A DNA stretch of 64,000 bases from Pseudahrensia aquimaris (GCF_042676045.1 NZ_JBHTJV010000002.1:62001-126000), one strand, 5' to 3'. Positions 27,196 to 37,500 are shown, counted from the stretch's first letter. The notes: generated by a model from the letters alone, not told the origin. Translations and numbers: made by a program.

Positions 27196-27994
27196 GGCCA
27201 CCCCCTAGATAAAGTGCCTGCACTTCCGGATCTTCTTCAATCTCAGCGGGCTTGCCCTCTTTGAAGATGCGCCCGTTGTGCATCATCGAGACTTGTTCAG
27301 AGACGCGCAGCGCCACGTCCATATCGTGCTCTATGATGATGTAGCCCATGTGCCCGGGAAGGCCCGTCAGGATTTCGATCAGTTCAGAGCGCTCTGTCGG
27401 CGAAAGCCCTGCGGCTGGCTCATCAAACAAGATGAACCGCGGCGCGCCGGACAGCGCCATAGCGATTTCAAGCTGTCTTTGCTGCCCATAAGCGAGTGCG
27501 GAAACCTTCGTGTTCTTGATATCTTCCAGATGCACAACACGCACCAAATCTTCAGCCGTCGCCATCAGCGCATCGTTGCGGCGGGGGCGCAGGAAAGAAA
27601 ACCTGTTTCGCGAAACGCCGCAGCAGGCAAGGTAAATGTTGTCGAGAACCGACAGGCCGGTGAATAGGAGCGAAATTTGATACGTGCGCCGCAGGCCACG
27701 GCGGATGCGTTCGTGGGCGGCGAATTCTGTCACGTCTTCCCCGAAAAAACGAACGCTGCCGTGGGTCGGCAGAAAGTCGCCCGTGATGCAATTGAACAGC
27801 GTTGTCTTGCCCGCGCCATTAGAGCCAAGCACTGCGCGGCGTTCGCCGGGGCGGACGGACAGGGTGATGTCTTGCAATGCCGCCAGCGCACCGAAATACT
27901 TGGATACTCCGCGAAGCTCCAAGGCGTTGGAAGTGCCCGTGGCCTCAAGGCGGTCTGACACACTGCGGGTGGGGTCAATCGCGGTGACGCTCAT
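27188..27994 (-). CDS. LivG-type ABC transporter ATP-binding protein
   Basis: The 268-residue ATPase has Walker A GSNGAGKTT, the LivG-type RTYQISLLFTGLSVLDN region, YGQQRQLEIAMAL in place of a canonical signature, Walker B FILFDEPAAGLSP and the H-loop IIIEHDMDVAL. It would pair with the LivF-like domain to power a branched-chain-amino-acid-type (HAAT) importer. The ATG follows GGAGGCCCC and overlaps the LivM stop codon (ATGA). The substrate is unknown. Confidence 0.92.
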   Translation of the reverse strand: MSVTAIDPTRSVSDRLEATGTSNALELRGVSKYFGALAALQDITLSVRPGERRAVLGSNGAGKTTLFNCITGDFLPTHGSVRFFGEDVTEFAAHERIRRGLRRTYQISLLFTGLSVLDNIYLACCGVSRNRFSFLRPRRNDALMATAEDLVRVVHLEDIKNTKVSALAYGQQRQLEIAMALSGAPRFILFDEPAAGLSPTERSELIEILTGLPGHMGYIIIEHDMDVALRVSEQVSMMHNGRIFKEGKPAEIEEDPEVQALYLGGGHD

Positions 27995-29091
27995 GGGGCC
28001 TCCTTCTGGTTTTCACCAGTCAAAGGATCGCGCCCACGGCTTTCCCGCCATCTTTCCCACAGGCCCAAAATACCATCGGGAGAGAAGAACACGATGAGGA
28101 GGAAGGAGATGCCAACGAGCAGCTGGAAGCGGTCGCCCGACATTCCCAGTGAGGTCAGGATGTCGATGGCGAAAGTCTTCAACACCACATAAATCAATGC
28201 GCCGATGAACGGGCCGATGGGGCGGTTCAAGCCGCCGATCACGGCGATCACCAGAATGTCGATCACCGGACCTGTTCCCGCCGTTCCGGGCGAAATTTGC
28301 GCGGACTGCCAGGTTAGCAAAATACCGCCAATGCCTGCGATCAAGGCTGCGAAAGCATAGGCCGCAATACGGTGGGCGTTGACGTTGAAACCGAGCGCTG
28401 CCATGCGCCGCGGGTTGTCGCGGATGCCTTGCAGCGTCAGGCCGAAAGGCGCGCGAGAAACGTACAGCACCACGATGTAGGCCAAAACGGCCCAAAACAG
28501 CGACAGGTAGTAGAAGGCCAGATCGCCCCGCCAATCAACACCGAAAAGTTGTGGTGGAAGCACGCCGTTAAAGCCCGAAAAGCCGTTGAACACGCCGTAG
28601 TTTTGGCGTGTGAAGTAAAAGAAGGCCGATGCGATCGCCAGCGTGATCATGATCGTGTAAATGCCTTCGGTGCGCACCGCGAGCGCACCGACAACCGTTC
28701 CGAACAGCACTGCAATCATGAGGGCCAGCGGGATGGTGATCCACCACGGCCAGCCCAGCGAGATCGTATCAATCGAACTGACGCCGAAGATTGCGACCAT
28801 GTATCCGGCGATGGCAGCGATGGTCATCTGAACCAGCGAAACCATGCCGCCATATCCAGCGAGGAACATCAGTGACAGCGCAATCATTCCAAGGATGAAT
28901 GACCAGCCGAAAATCTGGTTGAGAACAAAGCCGGAAGCGACCAGCGGCATTAATAGAAGCACGGCGCCGATGATCCAGTAAGCGGTTGGGATGCGCTCGT
29001 ACCAAGAGGCTGAAAGAGCCTGATCGTTGCTGCGCGCAGCGTCGGTGAGCGTGCCATTCATGCCGGAACCGGGCTGGTCCAATACGCTCAT
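27991..29091 (-). CDS. LivM-type ABC transporter permease
   Basis: The 366-residue protein has about nine hydrophobic segments and the LivM signature around G.G.AGILLTWQSAQISPGTAGTG and VIAVIGGLNRPIGPFIGALIY (spaced here from memory of the family). It forms half of the membrane channel of the HAAT importer. It starts 3 bases after the LivH stop and overlaps livG by 4 bases. Confidence 0.92.
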   Translation of the reverse strand: MSVLDQPGSGMNGTLTDAARSNDQALSASWYERIPTAYWIIGAVLLLMPLVASGFVLNQIFGWSFILGMIALSLMFLAGYGGMVSLVQMTIAAIAGYMVAIFGVSSIDTISLGWPWWITIPLALMIAVLFGTVVGALAVRTEGIYTIMITLAIASAFFYFTRQNYGVFNGFSGFNGVLPPQLFGVDWRGDLAFYYLSLFWAVLAYIVVLYVSRAPFGLTLQGIRDNPRRMAALGFNVNAHRIAAYAFAALIAGIGGILLTWQSAQISPGTAGTGPVIDILVIAVIGGLNRPIGPFIGALIYVVLKTFAIDILTSLGMSGDRFQLLVGISFLLIVFFSPDGILGLWERWRESRGRDPLTGENQKEAP

Positions 29092-29094
29092 CGC

Positions 29095-30204
29095 CTATGC
29101 CCTCCCCAACAGGCCCTGAGGGCGGAAAGCAAGCACGAGCACCATGATGAGGAAGGTCAGCACGACTGCATACGTGGGCACGTAAACCGAGCCAAATTGC
29201 TCCGCCAGCCCTATCAGCAGCGCGCCGATGGCAGCACCGGGAATGGAGCCCATTCCGCCGACAATCACTACGACCAAAGAGGCCAAGAGGAAGCGTATGT
29301 CTTCGCCGGGCGCGACGGTTTGAAATGTTCCACCCACAACACCGGCCAGACCCGCAAGTCCTGCGCCGAACGCGAAAACCCCTACGAACACGAGCTGAAT
29401 ACGTGCGCCGGTGGCCGAGAGCATGTCTCGGTCATCGACGCCTGCGCGGATTAGCATTCCGATCTGGGTGCGGTTCAGCATCAGCCACATCACAACACCG
29501 ATAACGATGGCGGCTCCCAAAATAACCAGGCGCACGATTGGGTATTTCATGAAAATGAGTTCGCCCGACGAACGCTTCACGCCCGTGACGAAGAACGTCT
29601 CGACGGGGCCGGAAAGCCATGAGGGCGGCTGGATGTTGTAGAAGTCACCGCCCCAATACCACAGCATCAAATCCGCCATGACGATGGAAATGCCAATCGT
29701 CACCAGCGTCTGGCGCAGGTCTTCGCCCTCCATTCGGCGGAAGACAAAATACTGCAGGAGAATGCCGAAAGCAGCGACAACGATGAATGAGACGGGGAAG
29801 GCCAGCAACCACGAGCCGGTCGTGTTGGCCACGCTGTAGCCGATGTAACCGCCGAGTAGATAGAGCGAGCCGTGCGCCAGATTGACGTTGCGCATGAGGC
29901 CGAAAATCAGAGTGAAACCGGAAGCCACAAGGAAATAGAGCGCACCAAGTGTGACGCCGTTGAACAAAGCGTTGAGAAATATTTTCTTGCGCCCGATCAG
30001 GTCCACTAACCAAGCGGGCCAGACGGCGAAAATCATCCAGATCACGAACGCGACTATCACGAAGATGATCGCAGACCAGATTGGGTTGCTTTCGATGAAG
30101 CGCCTCAACGAACAGCCTGACGCCGAGGTGCCATCGGGCAGGGGGCTATGCCACCCCGGACTGTCCGGTTCCTTCTCATGCGTCCTCCCTGTTTCTCCGG
30201 TCAA
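29095..30204 (-). CDS. LivH-type ABC transporter permease
   Basis: The 369-residue frame has the LivH pattern: NGVTLGALYFLVASGFTLI, MRNVNLAHGSLYLLGGY and GGMGSIPGAAIGALLIGLAEQ. The start is uncertain. TTG at 30204 opens the frame and is given here, but the first 30 residues are not hydrophobic and a native start nearer residue 33 (LRRFIESNP) is possible. A GGGAGG precedes an out-of-frame ATG in this stretch, so a sequence error near the 5' end cannot be excluded. The protein pairs with LivM. Confidence 0.9.
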   Translation of the reverse strand: MTGETGRTHEKEPDSPGWHSPLPDGTSASGCSLRRFIESNPIWSAIIFVIVAFVIWMIFAVWPAWLVDLIGRKKIFLNALFNGVTLGALYFLVASGFTLIFGLMRNVNLAHGSLYLLGGYIGYSVANTTGSWLLAFPVSFIVVAAFGILLQYFVFRRMEGEDLRQTLVTIGISIVMADLMLWYWGGDFYNIQPPSWLSGPVETFFVTGVKRSSGELIFMKYPIVRLVILGAAIVIGVVMWLMLNRTQIGMLIRAGVDDRDMLSATGARIQLVFVGVFAFGAGLAGLAGVVGGTFQTVAPGEDIRFLLASLVVVIVGGMGSIPGAAIGALLIGLAEQFGSVYVPTYAVVLTFLIMVLVLAFRPQGLLGRA

Positions 30205-30355
30205 CCAACGCTGCGCGTCAGATCGGCCAAGACGAACAGGTTAGGAAGGTTCTTGTGTAAGCCTCATACCTCACAGTCTTGTCGCTTGGCTTCGCATCGC
30301 CAAAATTAAATTTGTGGCCTTCTTTGTAAGGGGTCTTGAACGGGACGCCCACCAA

Positions 30356-30385
30356 CAAAAAAGGTGCCTGCAAAAGCAAGCACCT
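30356..30385 (-). terminator. Rho-independent terminator after the AraC-type regulator gene
   Basis: On the minus strand AGGTGCTTGC pairs with GCAGGCACCT (one G-U pair) around a TTTT loop, followed by six or more T residues. It lies 26 bases beyond the stop of the AraC-type gene. It would separate that gene from the downstream livH operon, so livH likely has its own promoter in 30205-30355 or depends on readthrough. Confidence 0.8.
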
Positions 30386-30410
30386 CCTTAATTGCGAACG
30401 AAGTGCGGGA

Positions 30411-31238
30411 TTAAGCTATAAGTCCAACCCGGCGATAGTCGCTCGGTGGTATGCCAACATTGGTTGTGAAGAAGCGGGTGAAACTCGCTTGTGAGGAGAA
30501 GCCCAAGTCATAGGCAATCTCTGTAACGGATTTGTCAGTTTGCATGAGTTCGTCAATTGCTCGCTCGGCCCGTAACGTGTTGAGGTAAAGGTTGGGCGTG
30601 ATGCCCATCTGGCGTTTGAACAGCTTGAAGAAGTGCGGCCGAGACAAGCCGGATTCTTTGGCTACCCAATCAATCTCCATCGCTTCGCAGTAGTTTTCCT
30701 GCATCAGCGCAATCGAGCGGCGAACGCGATAGTCGAGGAACCGTTCGTTGAATCGGCTCATGCGGTTTTGCCGATTTCCTGTTCCCCAGCTTTGCTCGAA
30801 GCACTGGCGCGTTGTTTCAAACAGGAATCCGTCAAACATTTCCGAGCCTTCGGGCTCCATTAAGAGGGAGGTCAGCCGGGCGACCCATGTGGCAACCGGC
30901 GAGGTCACGTCGATAAGGGGGCGACCGAAGGCCAGTGTTGGCTCAGCCGATCGGTTGTTTTCCAAAAACCACATCGGCTTTATATAGAGCGTGAGGGTCG
31001 TTAGCGGTTTTTCCGGATCGTCGATTTCAAAACTATGAGGCTCCCACGGCGAAACAGCCACAGCGCTGTTGCGGTCGATCCTGTGAGATTTGTCGCCCAG
31101 GGTGATTTGGCCCTCTCCGCCATCCAGCCAGAAAATCAGATGTGCTTCGCGGTGGGCGTGCGTGATAATCGGCTTGTTCAAGTTATACAAAGCCGCACGG
31201 CCGAACGCGCCGTGATGGACTGATATAGCGCCACTCAT
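30411..31238 (-). CDS. AraC-family transcriptional regulator
   Basis: The protein has an N-terminal cupin-like sensor domain (HAHREAHLIFWLDGG, SPWEPHSFEI) and a C-terminal pair of helix-turn-helix motifs (EIDWVAKESGLSRPHFFKLFKRQMG and VTEIAYDLGFSSQASFTRFF). The ATG at 31238 follows GGGAGGAG; a TTG two codons upstream is also possible. Located inside the uptake part of the catabolic run, between the aldehyde dehydrogenase and livH, it is the obvious candidate regulator of region 2, probably responding to the substrate or an intermediate. Confidence 0.9.
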   Translation of the reverse strand: MSGAISVHHGAFGRAALYNLNKPIITHAHREAHLIFWLDGGEGQITLGDKSHRIDRNSAVAVSPWEPHSFEIDDPEKPLTTLTLYIKPMWFLENNRSAEPTLAFGRPLIDVTSPVATWVARLTSLLMEPEGSEMFDGFLFETTRQCFEQSWGTGNRQNRMSRFNERFLDYRVRRSIALMQENYCEAMEIDWVAKESGLSRPHFFKLFKRQMGITPNLYLNTLRAERAIDELMQTDKSVTEIAYDLGFSSQASFTRFFTTNVGIPPSDYRRVGLIA

Positions 31239-31259
31239 ACCCAACTCCTCCCAAAGTAA

Positions 31260-31285
31260 AGGTGCTCACTCGCCCGGGAGCACCT
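31260..31285 (-). terminator. Hairpin between aldehyde dehydrogenase and araC-type genes
   Basis: AGGTGCTC and GAGCACCT form an 8-bp stem around a 10-base loop, followed on the minus strand by TTTACTTT. It sits 22 bases before the AraC ATG. It may be a weak terminator or attenuator for the upstream transcript, or an operator, since the AGGTGC core recurs in the hairpin behind the same gene. Confidence 0.45.
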
Positions 31286-31399
31286 ACATGCTCGTGGGCA
31301 AAGAGGAGTTTGGTCAAGCAAAAACAGCTTCAAAAAAGACTATGAGGTATGAAATCGGATCGAAAGCTACGAAATGCCGTTGTAAGTTTTGGGGTTCAG

Positions 31400-32839
31400 C
31401 TAAGCTCGGGTGTAGGCAGTTTTGATCTGCGTGTAGAATTCTTTGGCGTATTGGCCTTGTTCCCGCTGCCCATAGCTGGACGCTTTCGTGCCACCAAACG
31501 GAACATGATAATCGACGCCCGCGGTTGGCAAATTGACCATGACCATGCCTGCTTTCGCCTTCTGGCGAAAATCGGTCGCGTGTTTCAGACTTGTCGTGCA
31601 GATGCCCGCGCACAAACCAAAGGGCGTGTGGTTGGCAACGGCGAGCGCCTCATCGTAATCGCGCACTCGAATAACCGATGCGACGGGACCAAACACTTCT
31701 TCGCGGTTGATTGTCATCTGAGGGGTGGTTTCGGTAATGAGAGCGGGAGACATATAAAAACCGGGCTTCCCTCTATCGAGGCGCTCGCCGCCAAAGCGAA
31801 TGGAGCCGCCTTCGCGGCGGGCAGTGTCGACATACTTCAGGTTTTGCTCTAGTTGAGCTTCGCTGGCGACTGGACCAATATCCGTTTTCTCGTCAAGCGC
31901 ATCACCCACATTGAGTGCGCGCAGGCGCTCTGCGCAGCGTTCAACGAACCGGTTGTGAATATCCTGCGTCACGATCAGCCTTGAAGATGCGGTGCATCGC
32001 TGGCCGGTGGAATAGAACGCACCGTCTATCGCACAATCGACGGCTTGGTCGAGATCAGCATCATCCAAGACCACGAGAGGGTTTTTACCGCCCATTTCAA
32101 GCTGGGCCTGGCGCATGTGGCGGGCGCAGGCTTCCACCACGCGCGCGCCTGTTGCTTGCGATCCGGTAAACGTGATGGCGTTGATGCGTGCGTCTTCAAG
32201 CATGGCATGGCCGACAATATTGCCCGGCCCCATGACCAAATTGAACACGCCAGCCGGAAGGCCTGCGCGCTCAAGAGTGTCGGCGATTACCCACGAACAT
32301 GCTGGTGTCAATTCAGCAGGCTTCATGACAACCGTGTTGCCGAAGGCCAAAGCGGGCGCAATTTTCCATGCGGGTATGGCAATTGGAAAGTTCCACGGTG
32401 CGATTATGCCGACCACGCCGACAGGTTCACGCATCACATCCACCTCCACGCCGGGGCGCAACGAAGCGAGTTTGTCGCCGCCCAACCGTAAGGCTTCTCC
32501 GGCGAAGAAAAGAAAGATGTTGCCGGCCCGCACAGTTTCGCCAACGCCTTCGCGCAGCGTTTTGCCCTCTTCACGAGCGAGTAGGGTTCCAATCTCGGTT
32601 TGGTGAGCGAGAATGTCATTACCCACTCGCGCCAAAATATCATGGCGTTGCTGTGGTGTGCTTGCAGCCCATGCGGGAGCAGCATCGACCGCCGCTGACA
32701 CGGCCGCATTGACGTCGGAGGCATCGCCCTCCGCATACTGGCCAACGATGTCGTTTGTGTCTGAAGGGTTTATGTTGGGCGTTGACCGACGGCCCGACCG
32801 CCAGTGTTCGCCAATCCACATGCCCTTCACATCGCCCAT
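31400..32839 (-). CDS. NAD(P)-dependent aldehyde dehydrogenase
   Basis: The 479-residue protein is a full-length aldehyde dehydrogenase: APWNFPIAIPAWK, FTGSQATG, catalytic Glu in LEMGGKNP, catalytic Cys in STGQRCTASSR and EEVFGPV. It resembles 2-oxoglutarate semialdehyde and related dehydrogenases of sugar-acid and heterocycle catabolism. Substrate is not readable from sequence. It follows the binding-protein gene in the same direction, separated by a hairpin. Confidence 0.9.
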   Translation of the reverse strand: MGDVKGMWIGEHWRSGRRSTPNINPSDTNDIVGQYAEGDASDVNAAVSAAVDAAPAWAASTPQQRHDILARVGNDILAHQTEIGTLLAREEGKTLREGVGETVRAGNIFLFFAGEALRLGGDKLASLRPGVEVDVMREPVGVVGIIAPWNFPIAIPAWKIAPALAFGNTVVMKPAELTPACSWVIADTLERAGLPAGVFNLVMGPGNIVGHAMLEDARINAITFTGSQATGARVVEACARHMRQAQLEMGGKNPLVVLDDADLDQAVDCAIDGAFYSTGQRCTASSRLIVTQDIHNRFVERCAERLRALNVGDALDEKTDIGPVASEAQLEQNLKYVDTARREGGSIRFGGERLDRGKPGFYMSPALITETTPQMTINREEVFGPVASVIRVRDYDEALAVANHTPFGLCAGICTTSLKHATDFRQKAKAGMVMVNLPTAGVDYHVPFGGTKASSYGQREQGQYAKEFYTQIKTAYTRA

Positions 32840-32872
32840 CCTACGTCCCCGTTTTTCGCTTGCTCACAAAGA

Positions 32873-32904
32873 GGCCCCGGACGGCAAAGTCTCCGCCCGG
32901 GGCC
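32873..32904 (-). terminator. GC-rich intercistronic hairpin behind the Liv-type binding protein gene
   Basis: GGCCCCGG and CCGGGGCC pair, extended past one mismatch by CGG/CCG, around an 8-base loop. On the minus strand only a short TCTTTGTG follows, so it is more likely an mRNA-stabilising or partial attenuation hairpin than a full terminator. Such hairpins are common after binding-protein genes, which need higher expression than the rest of their operon. Confidence 0.6.
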
Positions 32905-32925
32905 GCTTCAGTCTGTCATCTGCGA

Positions 32926-34170
32926 TTAGTCGCAGTCGACAATATCGCGTGATGGTAGGCCGAGCTTCTTGAACTCCGCTTCATCGACGCCGAGCGTCTG
33001 ATTGACGTTTTCCACGACCTTCATCAGCTTGTTGCCAAGCGTGCCATCGGCGTTCTCCACCACTTCGGTGACGAAATTGGTGCCGATGGCCTGACGGTTG
33101 TTGTCCAGTTTGATTTTTCCGTTCGGTGCATCCAGCTCGAGCGTGGACAGGCACATGCGGAATGCCTTCTGGTTATCGGATAGATCGCCATTGGTCTTAT
33201 TCAGGCACTGGAGAGCCGCATTTGTGGCGTTGTAGTAGCCAGTGGACATCAAAGCTGGCGTTGGGAAGCGCTGATCCGGCGGGAAGGCGTCCTGATAGGC
33301 TTTGACGAATTTCTGCCAGTTTGGATTGTCCCAATCGTCTGCCTGCGGGCCAGACGAAGGCGTTCCAATCAGCGCGTTTTTGGCGTCGCCTTTGGAAGAC
33401 AGAACCGTTCCGTCCACCATAATGGTGCCACCAATCAGATTGGCATCACCGCCGGCCTGTTGATACTGATTGAGGAAGTTGACGGCGTCACCGCCACCAA
33501 GGCCCAGATAGATTGCGTCAACATCGTCTGGCAGAGCGGCGATGATGGAGCCGAAGTCTTTCGTGCCCAATGGCACCCATTGCCGCTCGACGATCTTGCC
33601 GCCCGCGTTGCAATAGCCCAAGGCGAAGCCAAGGAAGTTTGTGTAAGCGAAGGAGTAATCTTCAGCGACTGACGCTACCGTTTTCCATCCCTTTTCATTG
33701 GCAACATATTCACCCAGACCAGCGCCCCACTGAGCGCCATCCATGTTGAAGCGGAAGAAGTTTTCCGCTGGATCAACGAATGTGGTCTCCTGTGCGCCGG
33801 AAATACCGTTGATGATCGTCACTTGTGGTTGGGTCTTGGCATAATCGCGCAGCGCGATGCCCTCAGAGCCTGAAAGCGGGCCGATGATGAGGTCAACCTT
33901 GTCCTGCTCAACCAGTTTACGAACGCCGCGAACCGCGCTGTCTGGGCTCGCGTCGGTGGACTGGGTGATGATTTCCAGTTCTTTGCCGCCAGCCTTTCCA
34001 CCAGCTTCCTTCAAGGCTATTTCCAAGCCGCGAATGCCTTCCTCCCCCAGCACGGTGTAGGTGCCTTCGAGTGTTGCCAACACGCCTACTTTGATCTTGT
34101 CAGCCGCCAAAGCTGAACTCGATGCGACCAGCGCCATCACGGACGCGGTGGTTATCAGGAACTTGTGCAT
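32926..34170 (-). CDS. Liv-type (HAAT) ABC transporter periplasmic substrate-binding protein
   Basis: The 414-residue protein starts with a signal peptide (MHKFLITTASVMALVASSSALAADK) and continues as a type I periplasmic binding protein of the LivK/amide-binding group (IKVGVLATLEGTYTVLGEEGIRGLEIA, KLVEQDKVDLIIGPLSGSEG). The ATG follows GGGAGGTATGA. It is the first gene of the minus-strand run and defines what is imported by LivH/M/G/F-Tm1, although the permease genes lie 2.7 kb downstream behind the AraC gene. Confidence 0.92.
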   Translation of the reverse strand: MHKFLITTASVMALVASSSALAADKIKVGVLATLEGTYTVLGEEGIRGLEIALKEAGGKAGGKELEIITQSTDASPDSAVRGVRKLVEQDKVDLIIGPLSGSEGIALRDYAKTQPQVTIINGISGAQETTFVDPAENFFRFNMDGAQWGAGLGEYVANEKGWKTVASVAEDYSFAYTNFLGFALGYCNAGGKIVERQWVPLGTKDFGSIIAALPDDVDAIYLGLGGGDAVNFLNQYQQAGGDANLIGGTIMVDGTVLSSKGDAKNALIGTPSSGPQADDWDNPNWQKFVKAYQDAFPPDQRFPTPALMSTGYYNATNAALQCLNKTNGDLSDNQKAFRMCLSTLELDAPNGKIKLDNNRQAIGTNFVTEVVENADGTLGNKLMKVVENVNQTLGVDEAEFKKLGLPSRDIVDCD

Positions 34171-34513
34171 TCATACCTCCCATGAATTTCTAAATCACTG
34201 CGCACCTTTTGTGCAGCAGTAGGGGAATAGAGTGCGACACTCCCCGCGCCCCATGCATGGCGCTGAGTGCCGGAACATACCGCCAAGTATCATTTTGAAA
34301 GGAAAAGGCCGTCATTTGGCGGCATCCACCAAAGCTGCATCAAAACTGAAACGCGTTGCCCTGACTGCGGAGTTCAAAGTGTGGCTGACGCTCAACACGC
34401 CCGATGTCGCGTTGATATCCAGTGTGATTCACCACAAGACGGCGCTTGGCTGTTCCAATCGGCAGTATTTTGTATAGTGGCTTTCACGATTGAACGATTG
34501 GCGGACTCAATTC
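34171..34513. other. Divergent intergenic region between the Liv-type operon and the RTX gene
   Basis: This 343-base gap must hold promoters for both directions. A short inverted repeat, GCACCTTTTGTGC at 34202-34214, lies close to the binding-protein gene. A TATAGT hexamer at about 34474 precedes the RTX gene but has no well-spaced -35 element. I found no convincing coding sequence. Confidence 0.4.
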
Positions 34514-37500
34514 ATGGCTATCTACAACATCACCACCCTAGGTGATTACACCGGCACGGCTGGAAACGATGTCTTCAACATATCTCATACATTGTTGGAA
34601 AACGGGGCTGCTCGCGGCACGATCATTGATGGATTGGGCGGTAATGATCGCTTTGTGGTGGACTATGGTGGAGACACTGGGCGAGCGCCTTCTTTGTATC
34701 TGCCGCTATTGGAGAACGTCGAAAACCTGGTTTTGCAGAACGGCAGCGGCAGGGTGTTGCGCGTTCCCATGAAGGATGACCAAATAGCTTCGCTTTTGGC
34801 CAGTGGTACGACCTTGAACATCAAGGTCGACATGCCGTTTACGAGCCAGACCGGGGCTGTCCAAGTGATTTTTAGCTTGTCGTCGTCGGGTGAACTGGAT
34901 TCCCAGCTTCTGGATTTCGATCAGCTTTTCACCATCACAACTGGAATCGGCGCTGTTCCGCTTGATACCGGGTTTGCTTCCCTCCTCTATTTTTTCCGGC
35001 CCGAGGAGAACCAACGAATTTTTGGCACTGAAAGGGGCGAGACTTTCAAGACCAGTGGTTTTGGAACGTCCACGGTTGGAACGGTGAACGGGCGCGGTGG
35101 AGACGACGTTTTTGAAATGATCGGCTTCGTCAAATCCATTTCCGGTGGAGACGGAACCGATCGCCTTGAGCTGCGAACGCTAGGCAACACGCTGAACCTG
35201 AACATCGATGAAGGTTGGTTGGCTGATGCCACAAAGCGAATGGACGTTGATGGGATTGAGGATTTCAGCTTTCGAAGCGACCAGTCGTCGGGCAATCTGA
35301 AGATAACAATGGGCGACAACGATGCTAAGTTACAGACCCCTGGAGGTTTTGACGTCGAAATAACGGGAGGTGCCGGTGACTTATTTCTCACAGGATCAAG
35401 AGACGCGCGAGGGCAGGTTACCTTATTCGGTGGTGCCGGTGTAGAAAAAATCACCGCCAGTGACTTCGATGATCTGCTCAATGGCGGCGGTGGTGACGAT
35501 ACATTTTTAGCTCTTGGTGGTGATGACGTCGTAAATGGTGGCGCGGGCGATGATTCAGTCTACGGACATGGCGGCAACGATACCATTCGCGGAGATGCTG
35601 GTAACGATACTCTGCGGGGCGGCGAAGGCGATGACACCATCAGTGGGGGCGCTGGCAACGATGATCTGCGGGGCGGCAATGGCAATGACATCGTGCGGGG
35701 TGGCGATGGTGATGATACAATCCTAGCTGGTTCTGGTAATGACACTGTTTACGGTGATGCTGGCTTCAACATCCTATACGGTGAAAGCGGAGAAAATTTC
35801 CTCTACGTAGCTGGCAGCGGTGCCAACGATCCGGGCTATGGCAATGTCTATGGCGGCGATGGCACCGATACGATCTACGGTGGGAACGCTGACGATGCAC
35901 TGTTCGGCCTAGCCGGAAACGATGTGCTTTATGGCCGCGGTGGAGACGATGTTGTCTCCGGTGGTTTTGGAGACGACATCGTGGATGGCGGTGGTGGCAA
36001 CGACGTAGTCAACGACGGTGCGGGCAACGACAGGCTGTTTGGCAGGGATGGCGATGATAGGCTGACCGACACCAGCGGTAACGACTTTGTCAGCGGTGGC
36101 AACGGCAACGACACAATTTACAGCCTAGGTGGTATTGATGTCATCTATGGCGGGGCTGGAAACGATAGAATTGAACTGGTCGTTGGGGAGAAAGATACCG
36201 TCTATGGGGAAGACGGAGATGACTCTATCACGACTTCTACGGAAACAGCCTCCATCGCCGACATTCATCCAGGAGCAGGCTTCAACAACATCTTTTTGAG
36301 ATCAGGCGAGAACACCATTCACATTCACGGTGCAGCGCCGGGAAGACGACAAGACCAGATAATAAATTTCACCCCTGACGGCAGCAACAAGGTGGATTTG
36401 AGGGCTTTTGATATTTACAGCATTGATCTTGTCAAAGATCTCCTGACTCAGAGCAGTTATCAAAACACCGCACTTAAACTTTACGATGGTGTTCAGGATG
36501 TCACCGTCGTTTGGTTTAACACAAACGGCCTTTCGCCAGACGATTTCGGTGCCGATGATTTTGTTTTGGCAACGCCTACGACGTTCAGGCAAATTGGAAC
36601 CGATGCCCGCGATCACCTCTACGGAAGTGATGTCAGCGACCGCTTGTTCGGCGGAGACGGCAGCGATGTTCTTTACGGCTCAAACGGCAATGACGGTCTC
36701 AATGGCGGAGACGGCAACGATGAGCTGCACGGTGGTGCCGGCCGGGATTTGATGGTCGGGGGTGCAGGCAATGACCGCTACTGGGTGGAAAACGCTGCTG
36801 ACCGGATCGTCGAAAACGCCAATGATGGATACGACATTGTCTACGCAACAGTCTCCAACCTGACACTGTCTGCCAACGTCGAAAAGCTGATTTTCACCGA
36901 TACCGGAAACCATGTTGGTCGCGGCAACGCCTCCGATAATGTTCTCAATGGCAATGCGGGTTCTGACAAGTTCATTATCGACGCAGGAGGCGATGACACG
37001 TTCTCTGGCGGCAACGGAATGGATGCTTTTGATGCGCGGTCTAGTGAGACCGGCGTTCGAATTTACCTCAACAATCAGGATTTGAACGGCGGCGCTACCG
37101 CTGGTGATTTCTTCGCATCTATTGAAACGTTTATCGGTTCGTCCACGGCTGGCGATATCATGAAAGCCAATCCAAACGGCCGTGCGCGGTTTGCCGGTGA
37201 CGGTGGCGACGATGTTTTGTGGGGCTCCAACAGCATCGATTATTTGCGCGGTGATGCTGGTAACGACGATCTGCGAGGCGGTGCAGGGCGAGACACGATT
37301 CTCGGTGGCACCGGCAATGACGATCTTTATGGTGGTTCAGGACGGGATCAATTCCGCTTTGTTGAAGTACAATTTGGCCAGGACACAATTCACGATTATC
37401 AGGATGGTCTAGACTATTTGCGCTTTTACTCGGCTGTGGCTGACGAGTTTTCCGATTTCACAATCAGTGGGAACGGAACTTCCAGCGTGCGCCTGACCCT

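Noticed and set aside
35460..37350. GGC/GAC-rich repeats resembling tandem repeats or a recombination hotspot
   Set aside because: They encode RTX calcium-binding nonapeptides in frame.
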